A stretch of 64,000 nucleotides of DNA from positions 620,001 through 684,000 of the forward strand of contig PVNU02002348.1 of the NCBI GenBank assembly GCA_003013855.2, given 5' to 3'. Shown piece after piece: positions 41,206 through 54,600 of the stretch (positions are counted from its first letter, which is position 1; each line of letters opens with the position of its first letter). Position numbers and translations under genes: made by a program. The DNA is from Liriodendron chinense. Its lineage: Eukaryota; Streptophyta; Magnoliopsida; Magnoliales; Magnoliaceae. The notes beneath the pieces were generated by a model. That model saw nothing but the letters and a program-made list of their open reading frames with translations, had not been told where the DNA came from and made no database searches.

Positions 41206-43484
41206 AGCCATTTTTTGCCCGTTTTATGACCGTTGGAGCCCACTTTTCCTATATATGGAGCTCGTTTTTTGGGCATTGCAAGCGGGATTTCGAGAGGAGT
41301 GAAGCCACCATTGTTGGAGACCATTTGAGGCTCATTCCCAACCTATGCAAGGCATCTTCCTTGTGCTTTAACATAAGATTAGAGCATTCCAAGCTCATGA
41401 AGAAGATGACCTTCATCCCCTCTTGATCTCTAGAGTTTGGAACCTTCTAGATTGACATATCTTTTTCCAAAACTCTAAGATGAGATCGTTGTAGGAGAGA
41501 AACTCTAGGCAACCCATTCTCATTAGTTGTAGAGTTCTCAAACCTATCATCCTAGTACCTTAGGCATCTCAAAGGCATCAAATGCAAGGTGTTTGATTGA
41601 GTGTGGCTAAGGCATTGGCGACGCAACGGCGACACGATCGTGGGAGCATGGGAAGCTGATTGAAGCACGGGAGAGCGGAGATCAAGCAATCCGAACCGAC
41701 GCTAAACAAGGGGCTCATCCGAAAAGTAGGTTGTCTTTATTGAGAGTCCATTTAGAGTTTGTTTGTCAAGCTCGATTTAGGGACGTTAGCCGTTGCTTGG
41801 CCCGTTTGCCTGGCCGAAACTAAGTCTCCAAGGGGGAGCCTCTGACACGGGAGTAAACGTGCGTTGGGTTGAGAGTTAGCCTATGTCTAAAACTCCGGTA
41901 ATGGTTGAGAGGTGAACCGGTAAAACCTCTGTGTAATGGTTGAGAGGTGAACCTCATTTAAAACCTCCGATAGTGAATGCCGGTGTGCTCAAAGGAGTTG
42001 AGTACTTGAACCGGGAGTGGAGTAGACCCAAAGTCGAACCACTATACATTCTCGTGTTTGTGATTGAATTGAGCACATTTATATCTTAGCATTGTTAGTT
42101 TAATTGTTTAATTATGATTGCTTGATAGGAATGTATGCTAGACACTTATTAGGCTCATCCACACACAAGATGTACCTTCACTAGTTGTGTAGACTTGAGC
42201 TCATTGATCCACTCTCATAAGTCTACACAAGTTGCATATGTTAGGATCTTGATTAGTTGAATCATTTATTTACCTATGTATGCTTTAGACTAGAATTGCT
42301 TATTGATTAAACCATATGCTAGTCTTGTGATTGGACCCAATTAGGCTTGGAAGCCTAAGTGTTCTTGCTTACTTTGTTTTATTAAATAATATTTGTTAGT
42401 AGGCGAAAAGATTTTGATAAGGTCCTAATCACCCCCCTCCTATAGGTTTAGCCATAATTCTAGTTGCTCTTACGCTTCCGCACGCATACGTGGGTGTCGT
42501 GTTAGACCACCCGACGTACTTTCAGTATGTAGTGGGGGTTTGGTTTGATGTTTTTTATTCTTATTGGTGCAAGTGCTCCAACCAAACTGCCTTTCCGCCA
42601 TTGAATCCACCTAGACTCTCGATCGGAGGTAAGATATGGATCATACCTCCTAATCTAAGTTCTTCTAGGTGTAATTTCATGAATCTCACAATAGTTTTGG
42701 TCTTCTTTATAGGAATCGATGATTTTTTCTAAAACTCTAACCTTAGGATTTGTTTATGCTAGAATCCAGCTATCGATTGTAGTGGCTCACATTATTGTGG
42801 AAGCCGTATTTAGGGATGACCCCGTGTGGATGTCGTCGTGCACCAATTCTGGATCCTGACTCGTCGAATTAACTTGGGTTTGCTCAAATTTAGTTAGGTA
42901 AAACCCTTAACCGTTGATTGAGATCTAATTCTATTAGAATTTAAGTTTTTAATGGTGAAATTGTCGATGAATTAGGATTGGAGCATTTTTCTCAAAATTT
43001 CGACACTTGGGCCACATCCGAATCGAGGACTTTCAACCCTAAGGTGAAGATCTACGCTCAAGCTTTTCTTAACAAATTTTCGTTAGTGATTGCTCGATTT
43101 TGTTGAATTTGTTTATGTTATAAATGCTAAAATCAATTTAATATTATAATTTATTTGCTAATTATTGATGTATGGATAACATGTTTGATGAAATGCCTCT
43201 GTTATTTAGTTTATAACATGCTCGGTAAAAAGCTTGAATGGTATGAATTTATAATATTGAAATATGTCTATGCTTGTGGATGTATGTGACGCTCCGTGTC
43301 ATCCAAGTCCTTTAGATCGGTTGGGCCAGTTGATCGGGCCAGATGCTTTAATTATTGTGTGGTGATGTTTCATACACTCATGTGGTTGATGTGCCTTGAT
43401 GTGGTATTAAATTGCTTAGTGTTGCTTTGGATTAACTTTGACAATCGTTTGACTAGTGCACTACCTACCATTGGGTTGGTCGTC

Positions 43485-45414
43485 TGTTGAGCCTCCAATT
43501 TATACATGATATAGCCCATTACATCACATTATATGTATGGTTTGCATGTTTAAATGGCCCATCTAATAAATATTTTGTGATTGTAGGAATGAGAGTGGCT
43601 TTGCCCAATTGGTGACCAAAATGGCACATTTAGGAGCCTTGGATGAAGACCCAAGGTGGGCCAAAGAAAGAAGAAACCAAAGAGAGAGGAAGGAGAGAAG
43701 AAAAGAAAGAAGAAAGAAGGCAGAAAAGTGGTCCGACTGGTCAAGACCGGTCGGCCAAACAGGCCCCGACCGGTTAAGACCGGTCGGCCACATGGCAGCC
43801 TTCTACAGAGCTTGCTGGACTAGACTAGACAGGTCACGACCGGTCAAGACCGGTCGGCCATGCAATTTCACACTTCCAGATTCCAAACAGCAGGCTATTC
43901 CCGTGTCTGATTTTTCGGCCCAATTTTCTGGGCTCATCTTGAAGATATTTGGAAATCCAACACATTCATGTCAAATAGGAGCTCGACGCCGAAATAAACC
44001 AAGTGGTTTCGTGTCGATCGGAGCTACGGATTGACCGTGGTGACCAAAACAATACGAACTGTCCAGAAAGTTCTAGATTCCGCCTACTCCACTCTGAGCC
44101 GATCCAGGTGACCCATCATTGATGATATGAAGAATCTACTTTGACCATCTTTTAGACCACATCAATATATGAATAACCACAAAGTTTCAGATCAAAAGGA
44201 TATGTGGTTTGATCGTACCGGTTGAGGAAAGATGGACCATCCAAAAAGATCCAACTGCGCAGATTTTATAAAAGCCCTAAGTGTTCTAATTTTCGGACCA
44301 CATTTTGGAATTGTTTTGGATAATCTAATCCGTTCATCATGTAGAGGAGGAAGTTTTCTACCAATTTTTAAAATTTGAGATCAATCCGACCTCTGTACAC
44401 TCCGGGGCGTTGAAAGCAAGATGACTGGTTCTGAAGGTACCCGAATTATGCGATTTTGAGAAGCGGTCGCTGATCTGATTGGTGAGCCCATTCAGAAGAT
44501 AATCTTGGAAATCTAAATCATCTATGAGGAAGATCACATTACAAGGAAGCTACAAATCAAATTTGAAGGCAATCCGACCATTGGTTAAGCCGTACGAAGC
44601 GAAACAAAATCTATTATGTTGTGGTACTCTTGCTGTATTATAAAAGGAGGTGCTCTCTTCTATTCCAAATCAAGTAAGGACGTGGGAAGCAAGGAGCTCA
44701 AGTCCTAGGAGGCTACCTAGCCTCCTACAGCTAGTTTTTCTTCCTTTTCTTAGTTCTAGTTCTAGTTTTAATATGCTTTTTCTTAGTTAACCTCTTAGCT
44801 AGAGCTAGAGGTGAAATTTGTAGTTGATTTCAATGCTTTAATTCTTTTACTTCAAGTACCCTTTACTTTAATTATGGATTTTCAAGTTCTAGTTTGAATA
44901 AAGTTTGGTTTTTTTAGTAGTTTTGTGAGAGTTTGTGTGCTCCGGACATGAGTTCCTTGCAATTCTCTGAGATTACCATGATTGGGTTGTTTGAATTCGA
45001 ATTTTAGTAACCCTTGAGCATGCCATAGTCCATAGGCATGACTGTTACTCCGAAGGCTACAAGTTCAAGTTTTATGTGCTTCATTAGAACTAGAACTCTG
45101 ATTTCCAGATTTAAGTGGGACTGTTTGTGCTTGAATGTTATATCTTCCAATTAGATGAGAGATGTGACTTTGATTCTAATTATGTTGTACTTGGATGAAT
45201 GGATTGGCATTGGACTACTACAAGTGGATCCTTGATGCTCTAGTTCTTCTTATTTTTAGATTTTCCTATTTCATGTGAAAAACTACTTTCTTAAACTTCT
45301 TAGATTCTAGTTATTAGAGTACTTGGAATTGTTTACCTCTTTCCCTGTGGATCGACCTCGGTCTTGCCGAGATTTATTACTACATCGCAGCCTTACACTT
45401 GAGGTGAGCGAACA
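43485..45414 (+). repeat. Athila-type solo LTR B, target duplication TCGTC
   Basis: Starts TGTTGAGCCTCC and ends GAGGTGAGCGAACA, flanked by TCGTC at 43480-43484 and 45415-45419; 1930 bp. It is close to solo LTR A over its whole length. GACCGGTC array at about 43733-43862, TATAAAAGG at 44639. The 141-codon open frame at 43609-44034 is not conserved in LTR A and is not a gene. Confidence 0.9.
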
Positions 45415-45846
45415 TCGTCATGAGCTTCTTCGATCAACCAAGATGGGACACGGTCAACCGATAGTGGCCACTGTCGGTTGGTCATTGTCCACTTGGGTCC
45501 ACTGAATAAGTTTCATTTAGAGTTAATCATTCTCTGTGTTTAACTATTGAATCACATTTTATTGAATCTAGAATACCGACATTACCAGTGTGTAGTCCAC
45601 TTAGAACCGCAGTCAGGCATGGTGGTATGAGACACCGTGTTTGAGTTGTCGGCCTATGCTAGGGTGGTGCCTTCCCGTAGTGACCAGTGAGTACCAATGG
45701 AGGTGATGGGCTGTTGTTCAAGCGGCCCCATGATAAATATGACCCGACCGATGTTTGCCTGCCTATGAAATTTTTGAATGACCCCAGGCCTGCCATGTTG
45801 TTATAAGATCGGGTGACGAGCCATTTCCTTTTTTTATTTTGGGTGT
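45415..45846. other. Own sequence of LTR G between B and C
   Basis: Non-coding part of host solo LTR G, including CCGATAGTGGCCACTGTCGG, a 20-base near-perfect inverted repeat near 45459-45478. Confidence 0.6.
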
Positions 45847-47148
45847 TGTTAAGCTCTGAATTGTGCATATTCTAACCCCAATTCATCACACATTATACAT
45901 GGTTTGCATGTTTAAAGACTAATTTAATGTATTTTTTGTGTTTGTATAAATGAGAGAGAGACTTCACCAATATGATGTCAAAAGAGTCACTTTGTATGCA
46001 TTAAAGATCAATAGAACAAGTGCCAATAGGTGAAAGAAAGAAGCAAGGGAGATGGAGAAGAAGAAAGAAAAAATACATTGCACGACCGGTCGGCCACTAT
46101 AGACGACCGGTTGGCTGACCGATCGATAATTCAACAGGGAGGAGGTATTTTTAGCAAAGCTCGCTGGACTAAAAGAACAAGTCGATGACCAGTCACTGGA
46201 CAGGTCGACCACACTTAAAAACAGAAACTTCTAATTGAAGCTCAAAAAAATCCTGTGCAATTATGTAAGTCTCTTTGCAATTCTGGAACTTTCTGAGGTG
46301 GTGGTGCTTCAAAGCTATAAAAGGACACCTAAGGGCTCTTCTAAACTCATCCTAGAAGATATCTAAGTTCGTGAGAGGTAAAGAGGATCATCATGGAGCG
46401 TCTGCAACTCCTCCGACTTCAGGTTTTTTTTAGTTTTTTATGCTTTGTAGTTATTTTTTTTTTATTCTTGTTGAAGTATGATAATGCTCGGCTAGAACCT
46501 CTTAGCTAGGGCTACGAGGTGAAGCTTGTAGTTAGTTTCAATGTTGAATTCATTAGTTCAAGTACCATTTACTTAAAGTTTGGATTTTAAGTTTTAGTTT
46601 GAGTAAAAGTGGTTTTTTTTTTTTTATGTTTTATGAGAGTTCATGTACTTCGAACATGAGTTCATTATAATTCTCAGAGATTACCATGCTTGGTTTGATT
46701 AGAATTGAATTTTAGTAACCCTAGAGCATGCCATGATTGCTAGGTATGGCTGTTGCGTTCGAAGGCTACAAGTTCAAGTTCTATGTACTTCATTAGAACT
46801 AGAATATGAATTTTCTGACTTAAGTGGGATTGTTTGTGATTGAATGCTATATCTTTCAATTAGATGAGAGATAAAACTTTGATTCTAATTCTGTTTGTGC
46901 TTGGATGAATGGGTTGGCATTAGACTACTACAAGTGGATCCTTAAAGCTCTAGTTTTCTCTTTAAATCTCATATTTTCTTATTTATCTTTCTGTCTTAAT
47001 TCTAGTTCTTAAACTCTAAAATTCCAAAATTGTTTAAATTGAAGTTATTAGAATAATTCGAATTCATTTATCTTTTCCTTGTGGATCGACCTCGGTCTCA
47101 CCGAGAATTATTACTACATCGCAGCCTTGCACTTGAAGCGAGTAAACA
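45847..47148 (+). repeat. Athila-type solo LTR C
   Basis: Starts TGTTAAGCTCTGAATTG and ends GAAGCGAGTAAACA; 1302 bp. Flanks are GGTGT (45842-45846) and GGCGT (47149-47153), a one-mismatch target duplication. TATAAAAGG at 46316 and a short, diverged palindrome cluster at 46080-46140. It is more diverged than A and B. Confidence 0.82.
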
Positions 47149-47625
47149 GGCGTGGCTGACGAGTCACTGTCGAACCATGCTTTCTTGGGTGAATAACCCA
47201 AATCTTAGATCACGAGGTTATTGGCGATGATTGGAGACGCACCGCAGGGAGCCAGATGGTCCCAGTTACACTTTGTGATACAATGATGGTATTTCAACTT
47301 CACCAATTTGCTAGATGAATTGGACCAATTAATTACTTGGCAAATCATGCATATCATGGCATGCATTTGTGGAAGATTGTGGGTGCCTGGTTGCTTAATG
47401 TGGTGTTAGTACTACTTGTTGAGTTCCTCACTGAAGACATGCATTCGCATATCATGCATTTCATGCATTTAATCAACCATTGTAGGAAATTGATTGTTTA
47501 GTTATGTTACCATTGTTTGCGCTTGCTTGAGTGAATATCATGTGTAACTTGCTTAGTATTTGTGCATTAGAAACAACATGCTTACGAGTAGAATGTGTAG
47601 AAGTATATATTTGTCATGAACCTGC

Positions 47626-49134
47626 TGTCGAGCTCTTAAATGTGCATATTTTAACCCCATTTTATCACTAACTATGCTTGAAATACATGATTAAAGACCC
47701 AACTAATGCACGGTTTTGTGGTTATAGGAATGAGAGAGAAGATTCATCAATAGAAGGCTTAAAGACGCTATTTACAAGCATTGAAGATCACAAGACCGAG
47801 CGTTAAAGGATGGAAGAAAGAAGCAAAGGAGAGAAGAAAGAAAGCAGAAGAATAGACTGAAGACCGGTCGTCCGACCAATCTGAATACTCAACAGAAGGG
47901 GCCCTGCGGCCAAAACTCATTGGACCTATCCGGACCGGTAGTGCGACCGGTTGTCCACTGCTCAGACCGGTCGTGCAACCGGTCCTTGAATTAAATTTCT
48001 GGGTTTGAATTTCTGAAAAACTCACTGGACAGTTTTTGCGTTTTTGAGACCGGTCGTGCGACCGATCATTTACGTAACAGAGCGTGTCCCACAAGCTCCA
48101 ATTTTCTCTGCGCAGTCTGAGATTTCTTGTGCAATCTGGAACTCTCTGCACTATTCTATAAAAGGGGACCTAGGGCTCCTTCCTAAGGCATCCTAGAAGA
48201 GATTAAGTACGATGGGAGACGACGGAAGTCGGATTCGAAGTTCTACAACTCCTAGTTTATTTTTCTAGTTTTATGCTTTGTTTAGTTATTTTCATGTTTC
48301 CTTGGATCATGAACGGATAAACCTCTTAGCTAGGGCTAAGAGGTGAAGCTTGTAGTGAATCTAAGATGTTTCAATTCGTTTGATTTGGTTTCAAGTTGGT
48401 TTAGAGTGAAGAACAATGGTTTGAAGTTTAAATAAAGTTCTAAGTAGTTTTTCTTAATCTTATGATGAATCATGGATGTTTAGAAGAATTGCTTGAGTTC
48501 TTAATTGTTTTGAGCTAGTATAGACCTGTATGATCCGAGGAATTGGATTTAATACACTCTAGATTTATGATCCTCATATGGGAACTTCATACCAAAAGTT
48601 TTATTTTTCTGAAAATTCTGGATTATGTGAGATTGTGTATGTGATTTGGATCAAGTTCAAATCATGATCTAATTATGCTTAATGACAGAGTTTAATGATG
48701 ATTATGATTGTGATCTTAACCTATTGGAATTAGGATTGACCTATGCAATTGAGTGTGCTCAAGTCCTAGCTTGAAATGAGAGAATCATGTACATGATTCA
48801 CACATATGACAGATTGTTTGTTTCAACTGCTCTATCATCCAATTAGATAGAACTTAATTTCTATTCTAGTTGAGAAAGTGAGAAACCACATCGAATTGAG
48901 CATCAAGGATTGCTACAAGTGGATCCTTGAACCCCTAGTGCCTTTTTATTAATTAATTACTTTCAGTAGTTCAAAAATTATTATCTTCGTCAAATTACTA
49001 AATTTCCGTTAGTTATCTCTTCAATAGAAACCATTAGAAGTATTTTGTGATTTCCTACACAAGTCCCTGTGGATCGACCTCGGTCTTACCGAGATTATTA
49101 CTACATCTCAACCCTACACTTGGGGAAGTGAACA
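47626..49134 (+). repeat. 5' LTR of element D
   Basis: Starts TGTCGAGCTCTTAAATG (the sister LTR has TGTTGAGC) and ends GGGGAAGTGAACA. GACCGGTC array 47861-48072, TATAAAAG at 48157-48164, hairpin CCTCTTAGCTAGGGCTAAGAGG region 48322-48343, and CTCGGTCTTACCGAG 49079-49093. It is 70 bp shorter than the 3' LTR, mostly within the palindrome array. Confidence 0.92.
48157..48164 (+). promoter_or_regulatory. TATA box of the Athila-type LTR (element D 5')
   Basis: CTATAAAAGGGGACC sits between the palindrome array and the hairpin block. Equivalent boxes are at 40200 (A), 44639 (B), 46316 (C), 56949 (D 3' LTR) and 59605 (E). Confidence 0.75.
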
Positions 49135-49140
49135 AGTTTT

Positions 49141-49158
49141 TGGCGCCGTTGCCGGGGA
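49141..49158 (+). other. Primer-binding site of element D (tRNA-Asp)
   Basis: TGGCGCCGTTGCCGGGGA lies six bases after the LTR. It is complementary to the 3' 18 nt of plant tRNA-Asp including CCA, as known for Athila-type elements. Confidence 0.92.
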
Positions 49159-49710
49159 CTTTGATGGTTTTAACAGAATTTCTGAAGATAGTTTCTATTG
49201 AATTTTTTTTAGGAATAGTACTAACTTATTTTGTTTTATTTTGATTTTTTTTTCTTTTGTAGGGATTTTTAGGAAGTTGAAGAAGAAGTTAGGTATCTTA
49301 AGTTCTCAAATCAGGTTTTGTCCTTCCAACCTTACTCTTCTTCTTCCCCTATTCATTCCTATCATATTCATCTCTTGTAGAGTGGGTGGAGACTCCTTTT
49401 TGGATCTCTGATAGGTTGGCCTTGAGCCGCCTTGATTCCTATTGGTCGGCACTGCCGTCTTGGATCCCCTTGTGCTCAGAGATTTCTCTTCTCAATCCTA
49501 TTCCTCTTCCTTCTTTTTCTGCACTTTTCTCAAAAGACTCAAAGAGTGGGTGGTGAGTTCTTTGAACCCCTATTGACCAGGAGAAATCAGTCTCTATCCT
49601 TGCTTCTGGCTCAGCCATTGCAAGACACCTTGTGCTTCGGTCTTAGAGAGAAGTAAAGAAAGGAAGGAAGAATTCTTCTTTCTTTCTTGTTTCATTCTTT
49701 TAGGATTTGC
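49159..49710 (+). other. Leader of element D
   Basis: Untranslated leader of about 550 bp with CT-rich stretches. Much of it (49310-49690) matches the leader of element E at 60890-61250, including GACCAGGAGAAATC and the AGAGTGGGTGG duplicated motif. No gene is supported. Confidence 0.6.
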
Positions 49711-51669
49711 ATGCCACATTGGGCTCGGGATTCTAATAACCGACTTATTAGTGAAGGGGGAATAGTAGAAGGAATTGATAGAGAACCACGTGCTAAAAGA
49801 CATTTAAATTCTCCAATTTTTTCTGAAAGTATGGCCGCAAATCAACCCAACCCTATGGCCAATCAAAATTTGGGCAAAAACCAAACCGAAACGGGAGAGA
49901 ATGTGGTTGAGAATGTTCCCCGACCCAAAACATTACGTGATTACTTGCAACCAGCAAGAGCGAGCACTCCCTCATGCATAGTTTTTTCACAAAATGTAGA
50001 GAATGTAGATTTGAAACCGGGAGTAATCCAACTCCTCTCTAGATTCCATGGACTAGACAATGAAAGTGTCTATCAACATCTTAAAGAGTTTGATGAGGTG
50101 ATAGCCACAATGCACTTTGCAAATGTAACTGATGATGTGGTGAGACTCAAATTATTTCCTTTTACCCTTAAAGAGAAAGCTAAAGGTTGGCTTCATGCAT
50201 TAAGGCCAAGATCAATTGGCACATAGACTGAGATGTTTAGGGAGTTCATTAAAAAGTTCTTCCCTACTCACAAAATGAACATGTTGAGGTGCCTTATCAT
50301 GAATTTTGCCCAAAAGGAGGATGAGACCTTCTTCCAATGTTGGGAGAGGTTCAAAGACTTGTTAAATGCGTGCCCACATCATGGCCACGAAATTTGACGG
50401 GTTATAAGCTTTTTCTACGAAGGACTGACTTCACCCATGTGCCAATTTGTAGAGATGATGTATAATGGGGAATTCATGAATAAGGAAGCCGAGGAAGCAT
50501 GAGATTATCTTGATGAATTGGCCGAGAATGCATAGTCTTGCGATACATTTAGACCAACAAATTCCAAAACTAGCCAATAAAAGGAAAAAGGAGAAATTTA
50601 TGTCCTCTCAGAAGAAGATAATATAAGTGCACGTGTGGCTAGCCTCACAAGAAAAGTCGAGGCCATGGAATTGAAGAAAGGAGAGACGATCAATTCAAAA
50701 GATGTCGAAACTGTTTGTGGAATTTGTGCCGGAAATCAACATGCCACGCAAGATTGTCCCACAATTTCAGCATTCCAAGATATCTTACAAGAACAATCAA
50801 ATGCCATAAACAATTATCAACGGCCATGTAGTGCTCCAAACTCAAACACGTATAATTCTAGTTGGAAGAACCATCTCAGCTTCAGTTGGAGGAATGGACC
50901 CACTGCGAATGCAAACAATACCCCTCAAGCTCAACATTTACTAAGTCCATCCCTAGTCATTATATCAAAAGCTACGCTAGAGGAGATGTTGGGTTCATTC
51001 TTATCGGTTCAAGCTGAATATAACAAGACTAATTCTCTGAAAATAGATGGGTTCATGCAAGAGCAATTGAAATTTAATCAAAATTCAACTCAAGCCATCA
51101 ATGGCTTGAAAACCTCAATGGCTAGGGTTGAATCTCACCTTAGTGTTAGGGAGAAAGGCACACTTCTTACCCAACCTCTTCCTAACCCAAGGACCCAATT
51201 TGAGATACAAGACGCAAGCTCATCCTCCCAATATACAGAGCATGTTCAAGCTATCACCACTTTGAGAAGTGGGAAAATAATCAATAAAGCTAATCCGGTG
51301 AAGGCCCCAAAGCCTAAGGACCCGAAAATTTCCAGAGAGGATGATAGCCTGAACAACACTCCACAAGAACCGAAAAGGCAATATAAGCCGGTTGCCCCGT
51401 TTCCCCAAAGGTTGATTTCACCCAAACCTTTAGACAAAAACCCGAAAATTTTAGAGGTTTTTAAGCAAGTGAAGATCAACATCCCGTTGTTGGATGCCAT
51501 AAAGCAAATACCATCCTATGCCAAATTTCTAAAGGAATTGTGTACAGTTAAAAGGAAACACAATGTTCATAACAAAGTACTTTTGATTGAGAATTTGAGT
51601 GTTATTATCAAACAAGAGTGCCCCAAAAATACAAGGATCCAGGTAGTCCAACCATCTCATGCATCATAG
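49711..51669 (+). pseudogene. Athila-type gag of element D (five premature stops)
   Basis: Starts at ATG 49711 (MPHWARDSNNRL), the same start as element E. The gag core has GVIQLLSRFHGLDNESVYQH and LKLFPFTLKEKAKGWLHALR (about 50020-50215). One frame runs from 49711 to 51669, broken by stops at 50224, 50395, 50500, 50533 and 50578. The nucleocapsid-like zinc knuckle CGICAGNQHATQDC is at 50716-50757 with all ligands (CX2CX4HX4C). The last 1 kb (50635-51669) is open. At about 51618 the frame shifts by one relative to E, in which gag and protease share a frame. Confidence 0.9.
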
Positions 51670-54600
51670 GAGATTACCGGATTAAGCAAGCCTTACTTGA
51701 TTTAGGGGCGAGTGTTAACCTCATTCCATACTCGGTTTATGAACAACTTGGGTTAGGTGAATTGAAACCTACCAAAACCACACTCCAACTTGCTGATAGA
51801 TCTATTCGTATACCGAGAGGAGTGATCAATGATGTTTTAGTCCAAGTTGATAAATTCTACTACCCAGTAGACTTTATTGTCTTGGATACACATCCTATGA
51901 TAGGTATCGGTGCTCAAATTCCCGTCATACTTGGCCACCCTTTTCTAGCTACCTCCAATGCGATTATCAATTGTAGAAACGGGCTTGTACAAATGTCCTT
52001 TGGAAATATGACTCTCGAGCTGAATATATTTGATTTAGGCAAACAACCACGGGAAGTTGATGATGAGATCCATGAGATAAATTTGATTGAATCATTCGTA
52101 GAGGATACATTCCCCTTGACATTATATTCTGACCCTTTGGAAGCATTTTTGGCCCACTCTCATGAGATAAATGATGACACAATACGAGAGATGGATGCTA
52201 TTTTAGATGTGATGCCGATACTTGATAACAAAAGATGGAGGGCACTATTTGAGCCTTTATCCTTAAACGAGAACAAGCCCCTCCCATCCAATATCAAGGC
52301 ACCAACACTCGACCTAAAATCATTACCAATTGATTTGAAATATGTATATTTAGGTCAAGATGAGACATATCCGATGGTGATTTCTTCCCACTTGGATGAG
52401 GAACAAGAGAGTAAGCTAATAGCCACTCTAATAGAGCATAAGAGTGCGCTTGGATGGTCGATTGCGGATCTCAAAGGCATTGACCCGCTAATTTGTACTC
52501 ATCGCATACACCTTGAGGAGAATGCGAAGACATCTAGGCAACCACAAAGACGCCTCAATCCAAACATGAAGGAGGTGGTTAAGGCCGAAGTGGTGAAACT
52601 ATTGGATGTGGGTATCATTTACCCAATATCCGATAGTCAATGGGTGAGCCCAACTCAAGTGGTGCCTAAGAAATCCGGAATAACCATTGTAGCCAATGCC
52701 AATAATGAACTCGTACCAACCAGAGTCACTACCGATTGGAGAATGTGCATTGACTACAGGAAGCTAAACACAGTTATGAGGAAAGAACACTTCCCCCTAC
52801 TGTTTGTTGATCAAATTTTAGAAAGGTTGGTGGGTCATTCTCATTTTTTATTCCATGATGGCTATTCAGGGTACAACCAAATAGAGATCGCCCTAAAGGA
52901 CCAAGAGAAGACTACATTCACATGCCCATTCGGCACTTTCGCCTATCGACGGATGCCGTTTGGACTATGTAATGCCCCTGCCACTTTTTAGTGTTGTATG
53001 CTGAGTATTTTTTCTGATATGGTGGGGACAATTCTCGAAGTCTTCATGGATGATTTCTCTGTATTTGGTTATTGCTTTGATGAGTGCCTTATGAAATTGA
53101 AATATGTGTTGAAAAGATGTGAAGAGAAGAACCTTGTGTTGAATTGGGAGAAATGTCACTCCCTGGTTCAAAAGGGGATTGTACTTGGTCACATCATCTC
53201 ACAAAATGGAATCGAGGTGGACAAAGCTAAAATCGATCTTATTTCTAACCTTCCACCTCCCAAGAGCGTACGAGATGTGCAGTCCTTTTTGGGACACGCC
53301 GGATTTTATAGACGGTTTATAAAGGACTTCAGTTCACTCTCTCGTCCTTTATGTAACCTCCTTCAAAAGGAGAACTCATTCGAGTGGAATGAAGATTGTC
53401 AAAATGCCTTTGACAAACTTAAAGGCATGTTGACATGTGCTCCCAAAATGCAACCACCTGATTGGATCCTTCCTTTTGAAATTATGTGCGATGCGAGCGA
53501 CTATGCTATTGGGGCTGTGCTAGGCCAAAGAAAAGAGAAGAAGCCATGTGTTATCTACTATGCAAGTAGAACCTTAAACTCCACCGAAGCAAACTACACT
53601 ACTACAGAAAAAGAACTTTTACCCATAGTTTTTGCCTTGGATAAGTTTAGGTCCTACTTGATTGGATCCAAGATCATCATATTCACCGACCATGCCGCGC
53701 TTAAGTACCTTCTCTCTAAGAAGGATGCTAAGCCACGTTTGTTAAGATGGATCCTCCTACTCCAAGAATTTGACATAGAAATACATGATAAGAAAGGAGT
53801 AGAAAACATAGTGGCTGACCATCTCTCTAGACTTGTTCTCACCGATTCCCCTGAGACGACTGCGATCAATGACATGTTCCCTGATGAACAACTTTTTAAA
53901 GTCTCCCAATTACCATGGTATGCAGACATTGCTAACTATCTTGCTACAGGTACAACTCCAACACATTGGAAAAAGCAAGATAAAAATAAGTTCTTCAACG
54001 AGGTGAGGAAATTCCTATGGGATGATCCTTACTTATTCAAGTATTATCCCTATCAAATTATAAGGAGATGCGTGCCGGATGATGAGCAACACAGTATCAT
54101 CTCCTTTTGTCATTCTCAGGCGTATGGTGGCCACTTTTCGGCTAAGAAGACCACAGCCAAAATTCTGCAATGCGGGTTTTATTGGCCCACCATGTTCAAG
54201 GACACCCATGAGTTTTGTAAAACATGTGAGTCTTGTCAGAAATTGGGAGGAATCTCCCGTAGAAATATGATGCCACTCAATCCCATCTTACCAATCGAAA
54301 TTTTTTATTGTTGGGGCATCGATTTCATGGGTCCATTCCCATCTTCTTTTGGAAACTTATATATCTTGCTTGCCATCGACTATGTGTCCAAATGGGTCGA
54401 GGCGATTCCATGCCGGAATAATGACTATAAAACAGTCATTCATTTCTTAAAAGAGAATATTCTTTCTCGGTTTGGAACACCTCAAGTCATCATAAGTGAT
54501 GGAGGGTCTCACTTTTGTAATCGCCCATTTGAAGCCTTAATGAAGAAATATGGCGTAAATCACAAAGTGAGCACTCCTTATCACCCACAAACAAGTGGAC

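Larger units (their letters stand above)
38741..42524 (+). repeat. Solo LTR F, probably Copia, hosting solo LTR A
   Basis: Starts TGTTAGTGCAC and ends GACGTACTTTCA, flanked by GTATG at 38736-38740 and 42525-42529. Its own sequence is about 1.86 kb (38741-39052 and 40979-42524). A TATA-like TATATATGGAG is near 41252. The strings GAACCACTATACATTCTCGTG and ATCACCCCCCTCC near its 3' end are typical of large plant Copia LTRs (from memory). It carries GACCGGTC-type palindromes at 41005-41205. Confidence 0.75.

Noticed and set aside
43609..44034. 141-codon open frame rich in Arg/Lys/Glu and DRSRPV repeats
   Set aside because: It lies inside solo LTR B across the palindrome array. Solo LTR A, nearly the same sequence, has it broken, and the amino acids only reflect GACCGGTC repeats.
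50635..51669. Separate gene called from an open frame after the gag stops
   Set aside because: Same frame as gag and aligned to element E gag; it is the downstream part of a gag interrupted by stops.
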